Shown piece by piece: positions 1-5,500 of a DNA stretch of 24,537 bases. Made by a program: the position numbers and the translations under genes. The notes beneath the pieces were generated by a model that saw only the letters and a program-made list of their open reading frames with translations, was not told the DNA's origin and ran no database searches. The stretch is from Deltaproteobacteria bacterium (GTDB lineage: Bacteria > Myxococcota_A > JAADFL01): positions 1-24,537 of the forward strand of contig JAADFL010000115.1 of assembly GCA_013152945.1 (NCBI GenBank). The letters run 5' to 3'. Positions within the stretch are counted from its first letter, which is position 1, and the number at the start of each line of letters is the position of its first letter.

Positions 1-1
1 T

Positions 2-97
2 GCAAACCGGGCCGTGTCGGTTCACAGCGCATATATAATCGAAGCCCTGAAAAAGCTCTATGGCGCAAGGAAATTGGTAAAAGAGCTGGAGAGGTAG
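2..97 (+). CDS. C-terminal fragment of an unidentified protein (5' end outside window)
   Basis: Frame 2 is open from the first base and ends at a TAG at 95-97, giving 31 residues ending in KLVKELER. The fragment is helical and Lys/Arg-rich, with amino-acid use typical of a real protein end. Frame 1 is also open to about 204 but reads as an unlikely mix of residues. The fragment is too short to assign a family, and the choice of frame is an inference. Confidence 0.4.
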   Translation, partial: ANRAVSVHSAYIIEALKKLYGARKLVKELER

Positions 98-146
98 GAG
101 GCGACTGCCAACAGCAGAAGGTCTCAAATGTGCGACCGGATTTTGC

Positions 147-278
147 CCTGGTTGCAACTATGCGACTTCGATATTTACTCTATTCATCAAGAGTTTTTAT
201 TACATGATTGTTTGGATATCCCTTCTCATCATTGAAATCGAGTTATTTTTTGGTGGTAGTCGCATATTTGCAACCAGG
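147..278. repeat. 21-bp imperfect inverted repeat enclosing AT-rich DNA
   Basis: Positions 147-167 and the reverse complement of 258-278 agree at 20 of 21 bases (C against A at the eleventh). The arms start CCTGGTTGCAA and end TATGCGACT and enclose about 90 bp of AT-rich DNA. No transposase is encoded and no obvious target duplication flanks the arms. It could be a small non-autonomous element (MITE-like), the remnant ends of an insertion sequence, or a large hairpin. The arms are seen directly; the nature of the element is not established. Confidence 0.5.
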
Positions 279-310
279 TATGCCGTCAGCTTATAGAAAT
301 AAAAAGGCTA

Positions 311-333
311 TTGATACAACCTGATGGTATCAA
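311..333. promoter_or_regulatory. Dyad TTGATAC-N9-GTATCAA, possible upstream activator site
   Basis: A perfect 7-bp inverted repeat with a 9-bp spacer. Its centre lies about 137 bp upstream of the start predicted from the sigma-54 element at 433-448, within the usual range for an enhancer-binding protein site. Function is inferred from position only. A 7-bp dyad in AT-rich DNA can occur by chance. Confidence 0.3.
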
Positions 334-432
334 GGTGCCATGGTTTCGGCATGTGATGTTAATGGCTTGAAATAATTGAGATATTTGAGACATCGAGAGA
401 ATCGGTGATTTTTTGGAAATAATGACTCCATA

Positions 433-448
433 TGGCATGAGGCTTGCT
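433..448 (+). promoter_or_regulatory. Candidate sigma-54 (-24/-12) promoter
   Basis: The sequence TGGCATG-AGGC-TTGCT differs from the consensus TGGCACG-N4-TTGCW at one base, and the GG and GC doublets are 12 bp apart as required. The predicted start is near 459, leaving a leader of about 70 bases before the ATG at 528. Two sigma-54 activators are encoded in this window (10361-11719 and 13659-15065); either, or an outside one, could act here. Which activator does so is inference. Confidence 0.55.
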
Positions 449-527
449 AATGACAAGTGTGTGGCGCAAGGCATGGGCAAGATGTCCATGGGAGGAAAGG
501 AAAAGAGAGAAACCAGGGAGGTTTGTC

Positions 528-878
528 ATGATTGGATTGGACAGGTTGATGAAGAAACCAGGTGTACTGGCGGCAGGACAGTTCAGCACAGAAGGTGAGA
601 TGGTTCGGGGAGTGGGCGAACTCAGCGACAGCCAGATGGAGGAAGTGGCACGGATATGCGGTAAGGCAGGAGAGCAGCTCAAGAGCCTCATGGGCGACCT
701 TGAACAGGCCACCGGAATGCCGTTCAAGAACCTGAACGGCTGGGTTGTCATGGGGGAAAACCTGGCTCTTTGCGTAACGAATGAATCGGGTGTAATAGTG
801 GATACGAAACGGGCTGACTTCAATGAGATACTTTTGAGCCTTTTTGGTCCGCCTGCAGCAGGGATGCCTTCATTGTGA
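528..878 (+). CDS. DUF2173 / roadblock-LC7-like small protein
   Basis: 116 residues. The ATG at 528 is chosen over upstream starts because AGGGAGG (515-521) sits 6 bases before it and the protein then begins in the family manner: a short helix, then PGVLAAGQF, a central helical part, MPFKNLNGWVVMG, and VIVDTKRADFNEIL near the end. This order resembles DUF2173 proteins (about 105-115 aa), whose alpha/beta fold is related to roadblock/LC7 domains. I recall this family by pattern, not by alignment. No biochemical role is known to me; roadblock folds often scaffold or regulate GTPases. It is preceded by a candidate sigma-54 promoter and followed 64 bases later by a TPR gene, which may share the transcript. 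Confidence 0.7.
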   Translation: MIGLDRLMKKPGVLAAGQFSTEGEMVRGVGELSDSQMEEVARICGKAGEQLKSLMGDLEQATGMPFKNLNGWVVMGENLALCVTNESGVIVDTKRADFNEILLSLFGPPAAGMPSL

Positions 879-884
879 AGGCAT
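864..884 (+). other. Hairpin spanning the DUF2173 stop codon
   Basis: ATGCCTTC and GAAGGCAT form a perfect 8-bp stem with a 5-base loop, and the TGA stop (876-878) lies at the loop/stem edge. No T-tract follows, so it is not a classical intrinsic terminator. It could stabilise the mRNA 3' end or separate this gene from the TPR gene. Confidence 0.35.
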
Positions 885-942
885 TGGATAACCCACTGTG
901 TAAAGGCACTGTTGCATAAAGGGCGTAATTGGAGCCAAGGTA

Positions 943-1560
943 GTGGGAAACGGATTGTCCCGGACAGGTGATCTTTTTCAAAAGTGTATTCAGTTCTTTG
1001 TACAGGGCAGGTTCGACGATGCGTACGATTGTTTTTCACAATGTATCTCGCTCGACAAGGAACTTGCCCCTGCCTATTCAATCAGGGCTGCAGTGGACAT
1101 GCGGCGAGGCAGGCCACAACATGCCCTGGATGACATTACAGAGGCGATCAATCTCGTTCCCGGAAATCCGGGATACATTCACAACAGGGCGGTTGTCCTC
1201 GCGGCAATCGGAAGAATCCGGGAAGCGATCCAAGAGTATGAGAAGGTACTCGATATTGATCCCTCGAGTTCGGGTACCCTCAACAACCTTGCTTGGTTGT
1301 TTACAAATGCCCCTGATCCATCGATGCGTGATTGCCGAAAGGCGATCGAGTATGCCAAGAGGGCAGTTGAAGCCAATCGTTCCGGCGCTTGGCTCGACAC
1401 CCTTGCCGCGGCCCATGCAGAGTGCGGAGAATTCGAGATGGCAATCAAGATCGAGAAAGAGGCGTTTGCGAAATCTAATCATCGGAACCAGGCATTCAAG
1501 CAGAGATTGGAACTCTATGGGCAGGGAATCAGTTATGCCAGGCAGCGGTTCGGGAAGTGA
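943..1560 (+). CDS. Tetratricopeptide repeat protein
   Basis: 205 residues from a GTG start with GGAG/AAGG (931-940) just upstream. The protein is almost entirely TPR helix pairs, roughly residues 9-42, 43-76, 77-110, a variant unit at 111-148 (LNNLAWLFTNA, then the AIEYAKRAVE helix) and 149-182. Typical positions are visible, such as FDDAYDCFSQCISLD, HALDDITEAINLVP and EAIQEYEKVLDIDP. There is no signal peptide or membrane segment, so a cytoplasmic protein-protein interaction role is expected; the partner is unknown. Sixty-four bases separate it from the upstream DUF2173 gene. The next gene, the ArsR regulator, has its own promoter. Confidence 0.85.
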   Translation: MGNGLSRTGDLFQKCIQFFVQGRFDDAYDCFSQCISLDKELAPAYSIRAAVDMRRGRPQHALDDITEAINLVPGNPGYIHNRAVVLAAIGRIREAIQEYEKVLDIDPSSSGTLNNLAWLFTNAPDPSMRDCRKAIEYAKRAVEANRSGAWLDTLAAAHAECGEFEMAIKIEKEAFAKSNHRNQAFKQRLELYGQGISYARQRFGK

Positions 1561-1648
1561 AAGCAGAAACGGCATGCAACATCTGACAGATATTTGGACA
1601 ATGAAATCAATGAGATGCGAAAAATATGCAATTCCTGCTTTTTTTTTC

Positions 1649-1675
1649 TTGACAAATTTTTACGCAGTGCATAAT
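1649..1675 (+). promoter_or_regulatory. Sigma-70-type promoter of the ArsR gene
   Basis: A perfect TTGACA (1649-1654) is followed after 15 bp by CATAAT (1670-1675), and a T-rich tract lies just upstream (1639-1650). The spacing is shorter than the usual 17 bp. Transcription would start near 1682, only a few bases before the ATG at 1685, which has no Shine-Dalgarno sequence. This would give a leaderless or nearly leaderless message. Confidence 0.5.
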
Positions 1676-1690
1676 TTCGCAACGATGAAA
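1675..1690. promoter_or_regulatory. Candidate ArsR operator TTTC-N8-GAAA (autoregulatory)
   Basis: TTTC (1675-1678), eight bases, then GAAA (1687-1690), overlapping the -10 element and the start codon. The same half-sites with the same 8-base spacing lie inside the longer palindrome at 2055-2082. Binding by the ArsR protein encoded here is inferred. Confidence 0.4.
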
Positions 1691-2035
1691 ATACGAAACA
1701 AAGAGATTTTTGACTTACACGCAGATTTATGTAAGACGTTATCCAGCCCAAAAAGATTGATGATTATAGCGTTACTTGCCAAGAAAGAATTGAGCGTGGG
1801 CGAACTGGCTGAAGTGCTGGAAGTGCCTATTGCGAATGTTAGTCAGCATTTAAGAACCCTTAAGGATAATTTCGTCGTAAAAGCACGGAAGAATGGACAA
1901 ATTGTGTACTATAGCCTGGTAGATCCGAGGATGGTGGAAGCTTGTAATATCTTACGGTCTGTTCTTTTAGAGAAGATGAAGGCCAGGGGAAAGGTTGCAC
2001 GGAATATTAACCCAGAGGAACTCATCGATGAGTAG
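1685..2035 (+). CDS. ArsR-family winged-helix transcriptional repressor
   Basis: 116 residues from the ATG at 1685. The frame is open much further upstream, but that part overlaps the TPR gene and is not protein-like. The fold is classic ArsR: FDLHADLCKTLSSPKRLMII (helices 1-2), SVGELAEVLEVPIANVSQHL (about 37-56, helix-turn-helix) and a wing with GQIVYYSL (71-78). The usual helix-3 metal motif ELCVCD is replaced by ELSVGE, so a canonical As/Cd site is absent. The only two cysteines are C16 (helix 1) and C87 (helix 5), elements that pack together at the dimer interface. A thiol, sulfide or persulfide switch is therefore possible, which fits the sulfur operon downstream, but this is inference. 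Confidence 0.85.
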   Translation: MKIRNKEIFDLHADLCKTLSSPKRLMIIALLAKKELSVGELAEVLEVPIANVSQHLRTLKDNFVVKARKNGQIVYYSLVDPRMVEACNILRSVLLEKMKARGKVARNINPEELIDE

Positions 2036-2054
2036 GCATGAATATTTTTTTACC

Positions 2055-2082
2055 TCTTACTTTCAACTTATCGAAAGTAAGA
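2055..2082. promoter_or_regulatory. Palindrome upstream of tusA, candidate ArsR operator
   Basis: TCTTACTTTC and GAAAGTAAGA are perfect 10-bp inverted arms around an 8-bp centre. The dyad lies 22 bp before the tusA ATG and just upstream of its ribosome binding site. The core TTTC-N8-GAAA matches the element at the ArsR start codon (1675-1690). No T-tract follows, so a terminator is unlikely. I could not pick a confident -35/-10 pair around it. Confidence 0.5.
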
Positions 2083-2104
2083 AGAAAAACAAGGAGGAAA
2101 CGTT

Positions 2105-2359
2105 ATGAATGCTGAAGAACTCAAGGCGCTTGAAGTAGAAAAGACCGTCGATGCCAGGGGCACAGCGTGTCCTGGGCCGTTGCTGGAGGCAAAGAGGGCG
2201 ATAACCTCGGTCAGTAAGGGCGGTATTATGGAAGTACTCTCGTCCGACGAGGGAACAAATGAAGACATACCCTTGTGGTCGAAAAAGGTTGGACACGAGT
2301 ACTTGGGCAATGTCGAGGAGGCAGGCTATTGGCGCCTGTTCGTGAAACGGGGCAAATAA
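2105..2359 (+). CDS. tusA: TusA-family sulfur carrier protein
   Basis: 84 residues with AAGGAGG (2091-2097) seven bases before the ATG. The family signature is present: VDARGTACPGPLLEAKRAI, with the persulfide-carrying cysteine in CPGP at residue 23, then a beta-alpha-beta fold ending in YWRLFVKRG. TusA proteins carry sulfane sulfur as a cysteine persulfide between sulfurtransferases and acceptors in the cytoplasm. As first gene of this operon, overlapping the next by one base and sharing the transcript with a DsrE-like gene, it most likely delivers sulfur to or accepts it from the Hdr-like complex rather than serving tRNA thiolation. The substrate and direction of flow cannot be read from the sequence. 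Confidence 0.92.
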   Translation: MNAEELKALEVEKTVDARGTACPGPLLEAKRAITSVSKGGIMEVLSSDEGTNEDIPLWSKKVGHEYLGNVEEAGYWRLFVKRGK

Positions 2360-2778
2360 TGTCAGGAGAAGCAAAAGGCGAAGAGCCGAAGATACTGGTG
2401 TTTTCCACAAACAATATCTCGGATCCGGGTATAGACCTGGCTGGCAGCGCCCACATGCATTATCCCCCCGGGGTCGTTACGATACCGATTCCATGTTCCA
2501 GCGGCATAAAGCCGTCATGGATAATACATGCCCTGGAATCCGGGTTCGATGGAGTTTTCATTGCTGCGGATGGAACAGATTGTGCCTACGTGCCGGACTG
2601 TACCGATCGAACAGGCAAGGTAATACAAAGGTCACAGGACATGATGACCGAGCGTGGAATGGACCCCAGGAGGCTCAAGATGGCTGCTATTTGCTCTGTG
2701 TGCGCCGAGGCTTTCACGTCACATCTGGAGAAATTCAGCGATGCCCTGTCAAAGCTCGGCGGGCAAGGAGAAGGGTAA
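2359..2778 (+). CDS. MvhD/FlpD-like electron-transfer subunit with altered cysteines
   Basis: 139 residues; the ATG overlaps the tusA stop (TAATG). The order follows the MvhD/FlpD family (methyl-viologen-reducing hydrogenase delta subunit): an N-terminal strand, DLAGSAHMHYPPGVVTIPIP, CSSGIKPSWIIHALESGFDG, GTDCAYVPDC, and RGMDPRRLKMAAI before a final helix. These proteins normally carry a [2Fe-2S] cluster and pass electrons to HdrA. Here the N-terminal CCxxC region reads STNNISDP, without cysteine. Remaining cysteines are C46, C75, C81 and a C112-x2-C115 pair where the usual family has none. The cluster may be lost or rebuilt. The immediate HdrA-type neighbours support a role in the same complex. 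Confidence 0.75.
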   Translation: MSGEAKGEEPKILVFSTNNISDPGIDLAGSAHMHYPPGVVTIPIPCSSGIKPSWIIHALESGFDGVFIAADGTDCAYVPDCTDRTGKVIQRSQDMMTERGMDPRRLKMAAICSVCAEAFTSHLEKFSDALSKLGGQGEG

Positions 2779-2782
2779 GCAA

Positions 2783-5500
2783 ATGGAACACGACGTACTG
2801 ATTGTTGGCGGCGGTATTGCCGGCATGGAGTCTGCCCTTACCCTGGGTGACATGGGGTACAAGATCCTGCTGGTGGAGAAGCAGGCGAGTATTGGCGGTA
2901 AGATGATCCTCTTGAGCAAGGTCTTCCCGACATTGGACTGCGCCAGTTGTATTTCCACGCCCAAGATGGCGGCTACCTCTCACCACCCGAATATAGACAT
3001 GCGCGTCAATACCGAGGTGGAAGGAATAACGAAACTCACGGATGGCACTTTCAAGGTAAAGATAAAACGTAAGGCGACTTTCGTGGATCCGGCAGCCTGT
3101 ACAGGTTGCGGAGAATGCGAGAAGGCATGCACCGTGGCCCAGCCGGACCAGTTCAACTTTGACTTGGCGGCCAGGAGGACTGCATTCATACCTTTCCCCC
3201 AGGCAGTGCCCAAGAAGGCTGTGATCGAGAGGTTTGGAAGCTCCCCCTGCAATTTCACTTGCCCGGCGGGAATCAAGGCTCATGGCTATGTTTCCCTCAT
3301 AAGGAGCGGTCTTTACGACGAGGCAATGGATCTCATTATGGAAGTGACTCCTATTGTGGCAAGCCTGGGACGGACATGCTTTGCTCCATGTGAAAGGGAA
3401 TGTACACGTGGGAAAATGGAAGGGCCTCTGCCTATCCGCATGCTCAAGCGGTTTGCTGCAGACCATTACTATGAGAAGAATCCGCACCCTCCTTATGGAC
3501 CGCCCGGGGAAAAACGAGACAAGAAAGTGGCTATTGTAGGCAGTGGTCCTGCAGGCCTTACCGCAGCATATCACCTGGCCAAAAACGGTTATGAGGTTAC
3601 GATTTTCGAAGCTGCAGAAGAACCGGGCGGCATGTTGAGGCTCAGTATCCCGGCTTACCGGCTTCCAAAGGATGTACTCGACCGGGATATCGAGAATGTT
3701 ACCGCCCTTGGTGTGGAGATCAAGACAGGGCACCGGGTACAGAGCTTGGCCAAACTCAGGGAAGATGGTTTCGACGCGGTATTTGCCGCCTGCGGCGCCA
3801 TGCAGGATCTCAAGATGAAGATCGAAGGGGATGACCTTTCAGGAGTGGAGGGAGCCCTTACGTTCCTCATGCGCGTCAGCTCGAATGAAAAAACCGATCT
3901 TACAGGCAAAACCGTAATGGTTGTAGGCGGCGGAAACGTGGCCATCGACGCTGCCAGGGTGGCGCTTCGACTGGGATCTGCAAAGGTCTTGATACAGTAT
4001 CGCCGGAGCAGGGCGGAAATGCCTGCACTCGATGCTGAAATAGAGGATGCAATAGAAGAAGGAGTGGACATACAGTATCTGAAAGCCCCGGTTCGTTTCA
4101 AGGGGGCATCAGGAAAGCTGGAGGCAGTCGAATCAGTCAACATGAAGCTCGGTGAGCCGGACAAGACCGGGCGCCGCAGACCTGTTCCAATAGAGGGCTC
4201 GACCAGCACCATGAAGGTGGATCTCTGCCTGGTAGCTATCGGGCAGCGGCCGGACCTTGCCGGGTTCTCTGAAAAGGATGGCACGGCACTGACGCGTTGG
4301 AACACGCTCGAGGTCGACTCTACAACACTTGAGACGAACATCCCCGGGGTATTCGCGGGTGGTGACGTTGTGTCCGGACCGGCAAGCGTGGTTGAGGCCG
4401 TCAATTCAGGAGTTCGTGCTGCAGAGTACATGCGGCGGTACCTGGAAAAAGAAGAACTTCCCGGCAAACCCATGGCTCAACCACCAGCCGTAGTGGATCG
4501 CGATGATGTGCTCAAGAGGAACGAAGGTATTACAAAGTTGACGCCTGCCAAGATCAAGCATTTGCCTGTTGAAGAACGAGTACACAACTTCAAGGAAGTG
4601 GAACTGCCTTTCACCGAAGACGAAGCCAGATTCAGCGCCAGCCGTTGTATGGATTGCGGCGGTTGTTCCGAGTGTCATCAATGCGTGCATGCCTGCCCGG
4701 CAAACGCCATTCACTTGGACATGCAGTCTCAATCAGAGGAGTTGGAGGTTGGGGCGGTAGTGCTTTCCACGGGATTCCAGCTCTTTGATGCACATCTAAA
4801 AGAGCGATATATTTACGGAAAGCATCCGAATGTAATAACGGCAATGCAGATGGACCGAATATTGGCGCCAACCCGCCCGTACAACGGAGTCCTGCGTCCT
4901 TCTGACGGCAAGAAGCCGGACAACATCGCGTACGTATTATGTACAGGCTCAAGGGACCATACAGTGGGCAATCCCCTTTGTTCCAGGGTCTGCTGCATGT
5001 ACTCCATCAAGCAGGCCCAGTTGATAATGGGTGCCCTGCCTCTGGCTGATATTACCATCTACTACATGGACATTCGAGCTTTTGGAAAAGGTTATGAAGA
5101 GTTCTACAAACAGGCTGCCGACATGGGCGTGTATTTTGTCAAGGGACGGGTAGGCAGTATAGAACCTGCGGACAACGGGAATCTTGTGGTGCACTACGAG
5201 GATATCGAAGGTGAAGGAGGCCACAAGACCGCCGAGCACGACCTGGTAGTTCTGTCGGTCGGTCTGTTCGCCAATCCGGAGGCAGGGGACCTGTTCCAGG
5301 GTCAAAAACTGGATCTCGACCTTCAGGCGTTCATCAATGAGGTAGACGAGGATATCGATCCGGGCAGAACGAACATAGAGGGGGTCTTTGCAGCAGGTTC
5401 GGCATCTGCAATAAGGGATATCCCGGATACCATCCTGCATTCGGGATCAGCGGCAGCCCAGGCGGCGTCCTACCTGGAACGGAGGAGGGCAGCGAAATGA
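2783..5500 (+). CDS. HdrA/QmoA-like flavoprotein with inserted GltD/NfnB-like domain
   Basis: 905 residues. The ATG at 2783 follows GGAGAAGG and lies 4 bases after the previous stop; longer starts run through the upstream gene. Residues 1-140 are the HdrA N-terminal part: FAD motif GGGIAG (9-14), LDCASC (C53, C56) and a ferredoxin motif C106/C109/C112/C116. Residues about 150-620 form a GltD/NfnB-like module: Fe-S cysteines C156, C160, C199, C203, C207, a second FAD motif GSGPAG (253-258), an NAD(P)H-type GGGNVA (382-387) and FAGGD (524-528). HdrA then resumes with C622/C625/C628/C631/C634/C638, CTGSRD (720) and CSRVCC (733-738). Ordinary HdrA lacks the central module. Expected role: cytoplasmic flavin/Fe-S hub linking NAD(P)H to the Hdr/Qmo-like chain; the cofactor preference is inferred. 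Confidence 0.85.
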   Translation: MEHDVLIVGGGIAGMESALTLGDMGYKILLVEKQASIGGKMILLSKVFPTLDCASCISTPKMAATSHHPNIDMRVNTEVEGITKLTDGTFKVKIKRKATFVDPAACTGCGECEKACTVAQPDQFNFDLAARRTAFIPFPQAVPKKAVIERFGSSPCNFTCPAGIKAHGYVSLIRSGLYDEAMDLIMEVTPIVASLGRTCFAPCERECTRGKMEGPLPIRMLKRFAADHYYEKNPHPPYGPPGEKRDKKVAIVGSGPAGLTAAYHLAKNGYEVTIFEAAEEPGGMLRLSIPAYRLPKDVLDRDIENVTALGVEIKTGHRVQSLAKLREDGFDAVFAACGAMQDLKMKIEGDDLSGVEGALTFLMRVSSNEKTDLTGKTVMVVGGGNVAIDAARVALRLGSAKVLIQYRRSRAEMPALDAEIEDAIEEGVDIQYLKAPVRFKGASGKLEAVESVNMKLGEPDKTGRRRPVPIEGSTSTMKVDLCLVAIGQRPDLAGFSEKDGTALTRWNTLEVDSTTLETNIPGVFAGGDVVSGPASVVEAVNSGVRAAEYMRRYLEKEELPGKPMAQPPAVVDRDDVLKRNEGITKLTPAKIKHLPVEERVHNFKEVELPFTEDEARFSASRCMDCGGCSECHQCVHACPANAIHLDMQSQSEELEVGAVVLSTGFQLFDAHLKERYIYGKHPNVITAMQMDRILAPTRPYNGVLRPSDGKKPDNIAYVLCTGSRDHTVGNPLCSRVCCMYSIKQAQLIMGALPLADITIYYMDIRAFGKGYEEFYKQAADMGVYFVKGRVGSIEPADNGNLVVHYEDIEGEGGHKTAEHDLVVLSVGLFANPEAGDLFQGQKLDLDLQAFINEVDEDIDPGRTNIEGVFAAGSASAIRDIPDTILHSGSAAAQAASYLERRRAAK

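Larger units (their letters stand above)
98..527. other. Non-coding region upstream of the DUF2173 gene
   Basis: This 430-base stretch is clearly more AT-rich than its neighbours in its first half, and I see no convincing gene on either strand. It holds a 21-bp imperfect inverted repeat (147-278), a 7-bp dyad (311-333) and a sigma-54-type promoter (433-448), listed separately. The short open frames on both strands lack ribosome binding sites and recognisable protein features. Confidence 0.6.

Noticed and set aside
147-278. Integron attC site suggested by GTTGCAA/TTGCAAC ends
   Set aside because: The orientation of the GTT and AAC ends is opposite to that of attC, and no integrase or cassette is present.
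905-915. GGCAC...TTGC resembling a sigma-54 element before the TPR gene
   Set aside because: The GG and GC doublets are only 9 bp apart; sigma-54 needs 12, so the element would not work.
359-1081. Long open frame of 240 codons on the minus strand
   Set aside because: It runs opposite the DUF2173 and TPR genes, has no ribosome binding site and no protein-like pattern.
968-1684. Upstream extension of the ArsR reading frame
   Set aside because: It overlaps the TPR gene in another frame and its residues do not resemble any part of an ArsR protein; the family start fits 1685.
3655-4473. 272-codon minus-strand open frame within the HdrA-GltD gene
   Set aside because: Serine- and threonine-rich shadow of the strong plus-strand gene, which has clear family motifs across this stretch.
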